A DNA stretch of 64,000 nt from Epithemia pelagica (lineage: Eukaryota > Bacillariophyta > Bacillariophyceae > Surirellales > Surirellaceae): NCBI GenBank assembly GCA_946965045.2, contig OX337229.1:4898001-4962000 (forward strand). The letters run 5' to 3'. Below the pieces are notes generated by a model. That model worked only from the letters and a program-made list of their open reading frames with translations, was not told the origin of the DNA and searched no databases. Positions 1 through 9,089 of this stretch are shown here, piece after piece; position 1 is the first letter of the stretch; every line of letters starts with the position of its first letter. Made by a program: the position numbers and the translations under genes.

Positions 1-42
1 CGAGGAGAGCAGGAAGGATGATACGGCGACGGAAAACTTCAT
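1..42 (-). CDS. 5' end of a secreted or plastid-targeted protein, cut by the window edge
   Basis: An ATG on the minus strand at 42 opens a frame that runs off the left edge after 14 codons. It reads MKFSVAVSSFLLSS, a lysine followed by a hydrophobic stretch, which looks like the start of an ER signal peptide. It is divergent from the gene at 276, with about 230 bp between the two starts, so the pair may share a promoter region. The product cannot be identified from 14 residues. Confidence 0.5.
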   Translation of the reverse strand, partial: MKFSVAVSSFLLSS

Positions 43-275
43 TTTCAAATTGATTGGTTTGTGGTGTGCGTGTTGCGTGGTCCTCGTCAGTTTACATTTT
101 TGGATTTTTTGAATCGGATTCTATTTTGTCAAAAAGAGACGTTTTTCTCCTTCTTGCTGTTTTCATCTGTACATTTTTAGGCAAAGTCCTACTTTGGGGG
201 TAATATAAACACAGTGCGACTGACCTGGTCGGATCTTTCTTTTTTCTGTGCTCTATCGACAAACCACGTACGACA

Positions 276-977
276 ATGACAGATATCAACGATAACAAGA
301 TGATGAGATTCTGGGCTTTCTCCATGGTATTTTGTTTTCTGTTGGAGACGGCTCAATGTTCCTTCGTCAATCCTTATTTACATGACAGGCATCTCGAGCG
401 ACCAACCATTCTGCGCCTGGGCAAGGACGTTGCTGTCGACCGAAGATCTTTTGGCATCCGAGTGTGCGAATTCCTTGGTACCGTCCAAGCCGTATCAGTT
501 TTGTCCCCCTTTCCAGCATCCGCGTATCCACAAGAAAATGAAGATAAAGAGAAGATCAAGAAGGGCTACGAGCGACTGAATTACCTGCTTGACAACTGGG
601 TTGCCGAGACCACGGTTTGTGGAAAGGGCGACGACAATCCGTATACAGGCACAAAAGGATGTGAACGAACTCCTTTGATTGTCATGGACTATCTTGGTTA
701 CAAAAGTACCAACGATCCATTGTTTAAAGCTGACAAGACGTTGAAACGACTAGCCGTTCTCGTTCCTACCGAAGATGGACCCACCTATCTAGATGCTATG
801 GAAAAATGGGTAGAAGCAGCGGAGGAAGCATCAGGAATGGCATATGTAAGCAGCTGGGGAGAGGCAAATCCCGGTGGTGGGAAGGATCGCGTGGAGCTCT
901 TCATCGAACGTGCCAAGAAGAATGTGATTGATGCTCGCGACAGCCTCGATACCGCAATACGAATTTTGGCTATTTGA
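276..977 (+). CDS. Predicted plastid thylakoid-lumen protein (PsbQ/Psb31-like helical type possible)
   Basis: The protein has 233 aa from the ATG at 276; ATGs at 300 and 303 place the signal peptide nearer the N-terminus and may be the real start. It begins with a hydrophobic signal peptide ending C|SFVNP, the phenylalanine-type cleavage site of diatom plastid presequences. A second signal follows: a twin arginine (DRRSFGIR), a hydrophobic stretch and PASAYP, which resembles a Tat-type thylakoid signal with an AxA cleavage site. The mature part is about 150 aa, mostly helical and charged (KIKKGYERLNYLLDNW), with conserved-looking TTVCG and GCERTP segments. This resembles small lumenal proteins tied to photosystem II, such as the PsbQ/Psb31 four-helix type, but the exact family is not certain. 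No introns. Confidence 0.65.
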   Translation: MTDINDNKMMRFWAFSMVFCFLLETAQCSFVNPYLHDRHLERPTILRLGKDVAVDRRSFGIRVCEFLGTVQAVSVLSPFPASAYPQENEDKEKIKKGYERLNYLLDNWVAETTVCGKGDDNPYTGTKGCERTPLIVMDYLGYKSTNDPLFKADKTLKRLAVLVPTEDGPTYLDAMEKWVEAAEEASGMAYVSSWGEANPGGGKDRVELFIERAKKNVIDARDSLDTAIRILAI

Positions 978-1357
978 AGAAAGCACGATGTTTTTATACC
1001 AGCTTGATTCAATAGCGATACATGTCGATAGAAACCAAAGATATCGATGGGAATGAAAAGGAGTGCGTCGTGATCATGATGGTCTTACCCCTTAGGTAGG
1101 TCAAGCAGGTTACTCCACTATTATGGTTTATGGTCTTCTCCTAGAGTTGCTAGCATGGATTGGGAACTGGGACTCCAAGGACAAATGAAGAATTTTGAAG
1201 TTTGCAGGGTTTGTGACCCACCCGATAAACTTGGGGGACGAGAAACTCAATGGGCAAGAGACAGAGAGACTCGTGATCCATTTTGATTCACCGAATTCCG
1301 ATCCCGCTTCGCTATCACAATGGGCCGGGTCTCCTCTTTCAAGTCTCTTGGACCGCG
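978..1357 (+). other. Intergenic stretch, no gene seen
   Basis: This is the 3' flank of the lumen protein and the 5' flank of the first bestrophin gene. No conserved coding sequence is visible. It holds one copy (1093-1116) of a TAGGTAGG...GCAGGTTACTCC motif that recurs in other gene-free stretches of the window. Confidence 0.6.
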
Positions 1358-3360
1358 ATGATCGAATACGACGCAAGTTCCTTTGGATTCAGGCTGTTAT
1401 TCCGACTTCATGGTAGGTTACTTTACCTTTGATCTGGGAACTACAAACGACTTTCTCATTATGGCGTGCTTTTGCAATTGCCTGCTCAACTAAACTTGCG
1501 CTTTGTCTCACTGTCCGAAAGGTTCGGCCTTGTTCAAGAGTTTGGTACCAGCAGCAATATCAAGTTCGATCTTTTTTGCTTTGCACTACACGACACACTT
1601 GGAGACAGATGAACACCAAATAATTCATCACCCATACACGGTAAGAACCATATTTATTCACTACTCCATCCCTACTGGTTCCAACGTTTTTTAATATGTT
1701 CTCTGTCGGATCTTTGGCACATTCCTCCCACACAATCCCAATATATCCATATTCACTATAGATGGGTGCCCTCATTGCAAGTCTCGCCTTTTTGTTGTCG
1801 TACAGGGCGAACTTTAGCTACAATCGATATTGGGAAGCCTTCACTGCCATACACCAGATGCATTCTAAATGGCTTGATGTTGGTATGCAGCTCTCCGCGT
1901 TTCACATGCAATCTACAAAATACGATCATGTTCGACCTCCGGCGTTTGGTGAATATGCCGACTTGACCTACGCAGAAAGAGAAAGACAGCGATTGAATCA
2001 ACCAACTATGAAGGATTTGGAGGAAACGATTGATGAAATAGTGACGCATCAACATACAGACGAGACGATTCACCACCGTTCTCTCCGTCATCGTGTTCGG
2101 TTCATGTTTCAGAATTGGAATATTGGGAAAAGTCAATCCACTCTTTCTGTAGAAGCAGAAGAAAGGCAGGAATCCCATTTGCATGATGAAAGGTCGTCCC
2201 TGTCTCATGTCGAAAGGCGAGCAAACAAGGTCAACCCAAAACGCAAAACTCGGTCGAAACAAGAACGACCAAAATCGAACACGGCTGGAAGCCAGGTCAG
2301 CGAAGGCCCTGATCGTCGTATATCTATTCCCAAGAAATCGAGGTTTGGTTTTTCTGACAATGTAGGGCCAGAGAAGCACCTTGTCCATATCCGAACGAGC
2401 ACAGGTGGTTCCATCAAAGCACATCAAGAAGATCACCATCCGTTGTTATTGCAGGAAGGGGCGCATCTGGTGTCCCTCCTGTCGGCAGTGGCACTAGCTA
2501 CTCTGCGGGTTGACTCAGGAGAAGCGTTCTCTCCTTTGACTTCCTTTACGCCCGGTGCACCGTGGCCTCGTGTCGACCCTGACACTTATAGTGCGGAAGT
2601 TCGGAAGAATTGGACCAACTCGAAACACAAAACGTGGACCGTTTTAACCTATCTTATGGATGCCTCTCGAACTCCATCTTCGCAAGCTCTCTACAATGCA
2701 GCACGGCCATTTCGTGTGATTGGTGGAGTATCGGATGCCGAAATTGAGATGTTGCAAGCAGCGCGAGGACCCTATGCAAAAGTCACACTCTGCACATTAT
2801 GGCTTCAGGAATTCTGTAGTCGTGAGCATTTAAATGGGGGTCTGGGAAATATTGGGGCCCCAATCATTAGCCGTCTCTTTCAAGTTACGAGCGACGGGAT
2901 GCTGGGCTACAATCAAGCAAGAAAGATTGCTTGTATTCCTTTTCCCTTTCCACATGCTCAAATTACTGTTCTATTTGTGGTGGTGGTGGTTTGTTTAATG
3001 CCGATTCTCATGTTGTCATATGTTTCAAACCTTGTCTTTGGCTTTGTTTTGAACCTGTTAACGGTGATGAGTTTTACTGGGGTACACGCTGTTGCTCGAG
3101 AATTGGAAAACCCATTCCTGAACGTACCAAACGATATGCCACTCAATAGCTTCCAAGCACAATTTAACGAGGCACTGATGCAAATGTTTGCTGGGTTTCA
3201 TCCGGATGCATTCTGGGAAATTTGCATGGAAGTTGAAGATGAAAGTGGGGATGCTTTTGACAGAACAAGTTATCCGCCCACAAGAGGTCGATTGGAAAGA
3301 ATGAACGACGAGCAAGACGAACACGAGAATCTATTTGAAGAAATTCCCGTGGATTCCTGA
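1358..3360 (+). CDS. Bestrophin-family anion channel, copy A (3 exons)
   Basis: The model is join(1358..1412,1522..1640,1762..3360), giving 590 aa. Introns are GTAGGT...AAAG and GTAAGA...ATAG and keep frame. The N-terminus MIEYDASSFGFRLLFRLHG, the RANFSYNRYWEAF segment after TM2, IPFPFPHAQ and ARELENPFLNVPNDMPL match the bestrophin (PF01062) plan: four membrane segments with conserved cytosolic loops near the pore. Between TM2 and TM3 lies a poorly conserved, charged insert of about 150 residues. Family members are pentameric chloride or bicarbonate channels; in some algae they feed bicarbonate to thylakoids. No plastid presequence is visible here, so location is open. Intron positions and phases match copy C at 11386, and the two proteins are very similar, so they are recent duplicates. 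Confidence 0.88.
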
Positions 3361-3656
3361 ATCGAGTTGTTCTGAGTGGGAATACAGACCTTTGATGGAA
3401 CGCCATGTTCCACGTTTCTCGCTGGACAATGATGGTAGAGTCAAGAAGAATGAATTCGGTCCAATCTGCCAGGGAGGGAGCCCCATTCTGTCATTGACAG
3501 TCCCTTCTCCCTCCAACGTGTGTCAGGGAAACGCATGTTTCAATGGACACGTAATTGTGATGGCGCCACTGTCTCGTTGCTGTGGACTGTAGTTCATTGT
3601 TGATTTTGACAACATACAAGGGCAATTCTATCTAACAAGGGCTATTGAATTATTTC

Positions 3657-4478
3657 TTAGTTTTTTGGCTCTATTTTGGGAGGCTCCAGCCATGATGGTA
3701 ATTCGTTCTTTTGTTTTGGTATATCACCTCGAAGCGGCGGGTCTTTGCCATCCGCGGGGTAGAATATCAATGCCGCTCCATCAATGCAAAACCGTTGGCC
3801 CGTTTTGGCTGCTTTTGTCCCAACAAAGAGGAAACCATCTTGAAAGACATCTCCTAAATGACCTCCACAAGTCTTGCACCGTAGTTCGGCGCCGGCAAAA
3901 TTTGCCATGAGAGGATTGATCTTTTCAATTTCGACTCCGGGTAAACCACGGGCAAAACTGGGCCAGCCGGTCCCACTGTTAAACTTGTCCTTGGAGTCAA
4001 AGAGCTCGGTTCCACAGCCTGCACATTGAAAGATTCCCGGTCGTTTCTCCGATTCCAGGATACTAAAGCCAGGACGTTCAGTGCCGCCGTTTCGCAGGAT
4101 GTCAAATTGAATAGGACTGAGCTGCTCTCGCCATTCGGCTTCTGATTTTTGGACTGTATAGGATCCACCAGTACGAGGAGCAGAGGAAGCCCACACCGGC
4201 CGAGAAATCAATACGAGACCCGCCAGGCCCACGAATCCAGATGTCGCTTGAGCCACGTTTTTGGTCCATAGAATCCGTCTGTTTCGATCCTCGATATCAT
4301 TTTCCTGCATGGACTGGATGATTCCATGAGAGAATCGTCGATTTCCTCCCACCACTGGCCGCTCCACAACCACAAACCCAGACGTATATCCGACCAAGAA
4401 ACAGGTAGCCAGAACTATACCGATAGTATAAGCGGACGATCTTCTCGTCGTCAGCGATCCACAAGGAGGAGCAATCAT
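3657..4478 (-). CDS. msrB: Peptide-methionine (R)-S-oxide reductase MsrB, plastid-targeted
   Basis: The protein has 273 aa from the ATG at 4478; the frame is open further upstream, but this start gives a signal peptide. Residues 1-35 form a hydrophobic signal ending TSGFVV, a diatom-type plastid entry site. Around 66-98 a second signal follows (RNRRILW, hydrophobic stretch, RPVWASSAP), suggesting a membrane or lumen destination. The MsrB/SelR domain spans about 107-240, with zinc-binding pairs C152/C155 and C201/C204, the GTGWPSF motif and the catalytic cysteine C231 in RFCIDG. It reduces methionine-R-sulfoxide in oxidised proteins. The gene is head-to-head with RsmH, 211 bp apart, and convergent with bestrophin A. 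Confidence 0.9.
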   Translation of the reverse strand: MIAPPCGSLTTRRSSAYTIGIVLATCFLVGYTSGFVVVERPVVGGNRRFSHGIIQSMQENDIEDRNRRILWTKNVAQATSGFVGLAGLVLISRPVWASSAPRTGGSYTVQKSEAEWREQLSPIQFDILRNGGTERPGFSILESEKRPGIFQCAGCGTELFDSKDKFNSGTGWPSFARGLPGVEIEKINPLMANFAGAELRCKTCGGHLGDVFQDGFLFVGTKAAKTGQRFCIDGAALIFYPADGKDPPLRGDIPKQKNELPSWLEPPKIEPKN

Positions 4479-4689
4479 TGTCTTCTTTGTCCCTTTTTCG
4501 GATCTTTTCCCCAAAAGATACGTACGGACTGAGGACCCCACAAGGTCATCGCGAGCCGGACCTCGTCCAGCGCGTGATTTAGTCTTGATCCCGTTTGGAT
4601 CCTTGGTATCCAGAGTATCCTGACCAACGAACTTCTGATCAAACACCATGGTGATTCTTGAACCGTCATCCACTGCTTTTGCGCTCGGT
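4479..4689. promoter_or_regulatory. Shared divergent promoter region of msrB and the RsmH gene
   Basis: These 211 bp separate the two start codons chosen for the divergent genes. Long ORFs on both strands run through it, but they lack the targeting sequences seen from the downstream ATGs, so it is better read as 5' untranslated and promoter DNA. No clear TATA box was picked out. Confidence 0.4.
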
Positions 4690-5943
4690 ATGCTGTCGAG
4701 AAGAGCATCGGGGTCGTTTGCGTCTTTCATTCGGTCTAGTCATGCGATTGGTCGAAGAACAAGTTGCGTTTCACGATGGTTTAGTAGCTCACCAGAACTC
4801 GAAGCCGACAATCATGAAGCTATCACTGCCGCCTCAGTCTCTTCTGCTGCTGTACCCATTCCAGCAGAGAGACGAGACTACGAGACGACTTTTCATGCAC
4901 CGGTCATGTGGAAAGAGTGTATTACGGCGTTATTGGATAGCAATGGATTTAGTTCCAGACTGGCGTCGGATACAAACAACAAGTCCACAACAACAACGAA
5001 ACCTGTGGTGTTTGTGGATGGTACATTGGGTGGAGGAGGTCACACCATGGCGCTGTTAGAACATTTGACTGCGGGAGATATTGTCATTGGATGCGATCGA
5101 GATGCTTCTGCCATAGAAACGGCGTCGGAGCGTCTTTCGGATTATCTGGGTTCCCAATCAGAAAATTTGCCTCTCTTTGTTCCAGTGCAAGGCAATTTCT
5201 GTGACCTTTCCTCCTTGTTGCCAAACGTACTCAACCCCATTACCAAAACTCCCATTCTAGGATCCTCTGGTCATGTTGACGGCATCCTACTGGATCTCGG
5301 CGTTAGTTCACACCAGATTGATAATGCTGCAAGGGGATTTGCCTTTATGAGGGACGGACCGTTGGATATGAGAATGTCCAACTCGAGCAGCTCTTTCACA
5401 GCGGCCGATATATGCAACGAATTTGATGTAGACGAGCTTAGCAAAATCTTGAGGGATTATGGAGATGAAAAACGCGCTCGTGCCATTGCCAAATCCATTG
5501 TCAAGCACCGACCCATGAAAACGACCAACGACCTTGTCTCGGCCGTGGCAGACGTGACACCGGAATTTTCCAAACATTCTCGACGCATGGGGAGAAATCC
5601 GACGCTCGCGCGAATCTTTCAAAGTATTCGCATTGTGGTCAATGAAGAAGATAAGAGTCTGTCCAAGGCATTGATGGAAATGTGTCCCACCTTGATTCGA
5701 CCTGGTGGACGATTGGTCGTGTTGAGTTATCACAGTATGGAAGATCGAGCCACCAAACGAGTCATGCGGGATGGCAACGTGGAACTACAAGTCAAGGAAA
5801 AGGACATTTATGGGAACGTGATTGGAGATCCAATGCCGTTTAAACCAGTAGGGAAACCGACCAAGGCCTCGGAAGAGGAGGTTTTGCGGAATCCACGAGC
5901 AAGGAGTGCCACACTTCGCGTTGCGGAGCGGCTTAAAAGCTAG
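4690..5943 (+). CDS. rsmH: 16S/12S rRNA (cytosine N4)-methyltransferase, mitochondrial RsmH/METTL15 type
   Basis: The protein has 417 aa from the ATG at 4690; an in-frame ATG at 4648 exists, but only the 4690 start gives MLSRRASGSFASFIRSS, a basic, Ser/Arg-rich mitochondrial presequence. The RsmH (MraW) domain begins near residue 68 with FHAPVMWKE. The SAM-binding loop FVDGTLGGGGHT is at 108-119, followed by GVSSHQID, ARGFAFMRDGPLDMRM and the C-terminal GGRLVVLSYHSMEDR. These are hallmark motifs of the enzyme that N4-methylates a decoding-centre cytosine of small-subunit rRNA. Length fits the family plus a targeting sequence. Convergent with the gene at 6283. Single exon. Confidence 0.92.
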   Translation: MLSRRASGSFASFIRSSHAIGRRTSCVSRWFSSSPELEADNHEAITAASVSSAAVPIPAERRDYETTFHAPVMWKECITALLDSNGFSSRLASDTNNKSTTTTKPVVFVDGTLGGGGHTMALLEHLTAGDIVIGCDRDASAIETASERLSDYLGSQSENLPLFVPVQGNFCDLSSLLPNVLNPITKTPILGSSGHVDGILLDLGVSSHQIDNAARGFAFMRDGPLDMRMSNSSSSFTAADICNEFDVDELSKILRDYGDEKRARAIAKSIVKHRPMKTTNDLVSAVADVTPEFSKHSRRMGRNPTLARIFQSIRIVVNEEDKSLSKALMEMCPTLIRPGGRLVVLSYHSMEDRATKRVMRDGNVELQVKEKDIYGNVIGDPMPFKPVGKPTKASEEEVLRNPRARSATLRVAERLKS

Positions 5944-6282
5944 ATACATACAGGCATATTTTTGCGAGAATCCATTCGGCCATGCTCTGTCCTTATCACC
6001 ATGTCTACTACCAGAGAGATTGATCGAATCAGCAAACGAAGTAGACTCTGTTGCACGAAACTTGTCTGTAAATATTGATATTAACACGTTCTAGATGTGC
6101 AATCATAGATGCAGATGTGTCTTTCTATGGCATTCATACATAGTGATCGAAGGGGAAAAGTTGTCCGTCTCCAGCCTGTTACCACTCCTACTGCTCCTAT
6201 CGTTATGTTGTGGAGGAATGAACCATTGTCTCTACTTTACAATGTAAGCAATGTCTAATGAATCTTGGTGTTGGAGCAAACA
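5944..6282. other. Intergenic stretch between convergent genes
   Basis: These 339 bp lie between the 3' ends of the RsmH gene and the PPR-methyltransferase gene. It is AT-rich and holds the two 3' untranslated regions; no coding or repeat structure was seen. Confidence 0.6.
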
Positions 6283-8589
6283 TTAGGCCGGTTTCCGAAA
6301 GCCAATAATGAATCGTGAAGTTTTCTGAGCGTAGTTACTAGCCCCCGTTCTCCACAAACGGTCAAAGTAGCTGCTTCCTGCACAAGAAGAAGTTTGCTCC
6401 ACCACATGACCAATGATCTCGTTTGGCTGGCCTTCAAACATTTTGATATTGTTGCGGAACGACTCCACGACCTGGAATCCGTGTTTTGATAGGAGAGTTG
6501 TATCAAGTGGACGCATTGATTTGTCTTGCAGCGACAAGCGAACCAAAGTCACACATAAAAGTCGAGCGTACCACTTATTGTCTGTTACAATGATTGCCTG
6601 TCCTCCACGACGCAAGCGCGCAAACACAGTCTTCAAATTCGCAAAGCATAGCATGTGTGCAGGTTCATCCTCTCCTGACTCCACCTTGTCCAGATCAAAT
6701 CGATCATCGCCATAAGTTTGTGTTGGAGGTTCTGGGAAGTTAACAAAGAACGTAGAAACAGTCCCCTTTCTTAATCTTGATCGGAGAAAGCTTCCTGCTT
6801 CAGCGCCCACGACACACAGATTACCCAAAGGCTCTTTGCATTTCAGCGTCCCCTTGGCAAATATCTGGTGGACACGATCGGCCCTGAGCTCTACAGCAAT
6901 GTAATTTCGCTTGCGATGATGATCGGCTTGTCGGACAATCCAATCACCAAACCCCGCACCCAGTTCCACATCTAGAGGATTGGAGGCGTCATTTCCGAAA
7001 ATAATCGATGGCTTTAGCCTTTGAGAGGAGTCGAAACAATCTTTGAACGACTTTTCTACAGAACTTGGAGGTGTACCACGGTCAACGTTCTCCTTCAATC
7101 GCCGATGCACCTCGCACAAACCAAAGCTTATCCAATTCGGCAAAACAGAAGGTTGCCTTGGCGAAGAAGCTGATTTGTCTGACTCATTCGCAGAGAGATC
7201 CGTCGTGCCTCCACCACCAAAGTAGAACAGTTTCGTATTGATGCGGGAGTGCAGGTCATCCAAAGAGAAGGAGGATTGAGCAGTTCGATCTTTTCTAATT
7301 TTCAAGAGAGCTTTTGCTTCAAGCTCCATTTCTTTCAAGCGGTGCTCTCGGTACTTGAGATTTGAAACCATTCGACTTTCGGAATCTCCTTCGGTAGGAT
7401 CAAGATCCTTCTTCCCGCGCTTCCCGCCTGACCAAGTCCGTTTGCGATTCTTGCCTGTGCTTCCTTGAACGTCATCATGAGTGGTGTCTTTTCCTGTGAG
7501 CAGAGACCGTGATGCCTCTATCCCATGAAGCGATCTCTGGCACGCACTCCAAACACCATCCCAGTTTCCGAGTAAGGCATGCGCTCGAGACAGAGACAAG
7601 TAGATAGAAGCGAACGTCTCAAAAACGCTCTGGTCGGGATTTTCCACCTTTATGGATGCCTTTCCCTTGATTCGAATGGAGTTTTGCTGTTGGAATTCCT
7701 CAATACGTGCTTGAGCCTCTTCAACACGGAGGGACTGACAAAGAATCGAAACCGTGGCTTCATAGGACGATGAATCCGGAGGCGACTGTTCGCTGCAATG
7801 CTTTTGATACATCGTCCATGCCTCCTCGCTACTGACAATACCACCTGCAATGGTTGATTTCCGTGATTCGCCGCCTCCATCATCCAAAGAAGACATGGAT
7901 GCAGTCCAGAGCGCTCCCCGAAGAAGTGTATTGAGGGTACGAACATTGGGACGACCATTCAACAAAGGTCGATCTCGTCTTGGTGTCGTTGGAAACAGAG
8001 AGCGGTATCTCTGCATGGCTTTGCCCATGTCACCAGCGTGTGAAAAGCCTTTTATCAATGCAGTTTGTAGCTCTATGCTACTTGACATATCACTAGATAT
8101 GCCTCCCAGAATACTTTCTGCCTTCGATACATCCCCACATCTTGCACAGCAATCAACAACGATACAGGCATGATGTGCATCACGGATGTTTTTGTCTGTG
8201 TCCCAAAACAACTTAATAGCCTGGGACAGTTTCTTCCGCCTAGAGAGTTCTTTAAGGCGTTGTGAGAGTTCCAACGCTTCAGCAGATGGACCTGCCCTTT
8301 TCTGTGCTTTGGGGCTAGGGCGAGAAGCCTGGTCATTGCGTCGACGCTTGCGGCCCTCCCTCTTGGAGCTTTCAGGCTTGACTCTTTCTGTCGCCGTAGC
8401 TTTTCCAGATTTTGAAACGAAATCTGGCTTTGAATCTGAAACAGGAGGCTTGTCAGCACGGAAAGACCGGGCCTTCGTCTTCTTTGTGTTTGTAGTCTGT
8501 GAGGCCGAATCTCTGGAAGTAGCATTTATAGTTTCTTCACCAAGACTATGGCCCTCTGAAAGTTTCTCAAAATATTTCGAGAAGACCAT
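6283..8589 (-). CDS. PPR protein fused to a tRNA (guanine-N7)-methyltransferase domain
   Basis: The protein has 768 aa from the ATG at 8589, single exon. The first 130 residues are basic and low-complexity. Residues about 135-350 contain helix-pair repeats of pentatricopeptide type (HHACIVVDCCARCGDVSKAE, then ALIKGFSHAGDMGKAMQRY). The C-terminal half carries a TrmB-like fold: SAM loop VELGAGFGDWIV, AVELRADRV and FVNFPEPPTQTYGDDRF, the latter equivalent to the FPDPWPK motif of TrmB. PPR-TrmB fusions (PPR-TGM) are a known but little studied class in algae. The PPR part would choose an RNA target and the methyltransferase would act on it, probably in an organelle. No clear organelle presequence is visible, so a 5' exon may be missing. 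The central linker holds a basic GGKRGKKD patch. Confidence 0.8.
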   Translation of the reverse strand: MVFSKYFEKLSEGHSLGEETINATSRDSASQTTNTKKTKARSFRADKPPVSDSKPDFVSKSGKATATERVKPESSKREGRKRRRNDQASRPSPKAQKRAGPSAEALELSQRLKELSRRKKLSQAIKLFWDTDKNIRDAHHACIVVDCCARCGDVSKAESILGGISSDMSSSIELQTALIKGFSHAGDMGKAMQRYRSLFPTTPRRDRPLLNGRPNVRTLNTLLRGALWTASMSSLDDGGGESRKSTIAGGIVSSEEAWTMYQKHCSEQSPPDSSSYEATVSILCQSLRVEEAQARIEEFQQQNSIRIKGKASIKVENPDQSVFETFASIYLSLSRAHALLGNWDGVWSACQRSLHGIEASRSLLTGKDTTHDDVQGSTGKNRKRTWSGGKRGKKDLDPTEGDSESRMVSNLKYREHRLKEMELEAKALLKIRKDRTAQSSFSLDDLHSRINTKLFYFGGGGTTDLSANESDKSASSPRQPSVLPNWISFGLCEVHRRLKENVDRGTPPSSVEKSFKDCFDSSQRLKPSIIFGNDASNPLDVELGAGFGDWIVRQADHHRKRNYIAVELRADRVHQIFAKGTLKCKEPLGNLCVVGAEAGSFLRSRLRKGTVSTFFVNFPEPPTQTYGDDRFDLDKVESGEDEPAHMLCFANLKTVFARLRRGGQAIIVTDNKWYARLLCVTLVRLSLQDKSMRPLDTTLLSKHGFQVVESFRNNIKMFEGQPNEIIGHVVEQTSSCAGSSYFDRLWRTGASNYAQKTSRFIIGFRKPA

Positions 8590-9089
8590 CCTTTCTTATC
8601 CTTTTGAAGGAAGACAAAGACGTCTCATGCTTATTGCTACAAAAGAGATTTCTGTTGTGATGATACCTCCATTAGTTGTGATGGATGGATGTAAGGATAT
8701 GGCATCGCAGTTGGATGCCATGAGGGGAAACGGAAGCAAATTTGCTATGCCTACTATCACGATGGTCTGGAAGGAGACCCGCCCTTAGGTACATTAGGTA
8801 GGAGAAGTGCTACGCCTACCTAGATCCTACATATCTAGGTAGAGCAGTAGTGCTTACTCCTCGGACTTACCTTGGAAGATGCATGTCATCGTCATTTAAC
8901 AAGTGTCGTCTAAACGATTCGAGACGCACGCGGAGTTCAATAGCTCAGGGGTGGCTCGCAAGCGAAAATGGAAGAAGTGGAAAAGATTGAGTACTAGTTC
9001 TGCCATGAAGATAGAAGCTACGAGTACCAGTAATTAACAATCCCGTCAGTTTGCTTGTAGAAACATGACATTTCCAGAAAACACGCATC
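8590..9089. other. Intergenic stretch with a short inverted repeat
   Basis: These 500 bp separate the PPR-methyltransferase start from the 3' end of bestrophin B. Nothing coding was recognised. A cluster of TAGGTAGG-type words lies at 8785-8860. Confidence 0.55.
8816..8842. repeat. Perfect 10-bp inverted repeat (CTACCTAGAT / ATCTAGGTAG)
   Basis: Arms at 8816-8825 and 8833-8842 are separated by seven bases. They are followed by GCAGTAGTGCTTACTCC, a tail that resembles sequence next to other palindromes in the window (62030-62040, 1105-1116). It may be the remains of a small foldback element. Confidence 0.6.

Noticed and set aside
4479-4730. N-terminal extension of MsrB to the upstream ATG at 4730
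   Set aside because: It would bury the signal peptide 84 residues in and overlap the start of the divergent RsmH gene.
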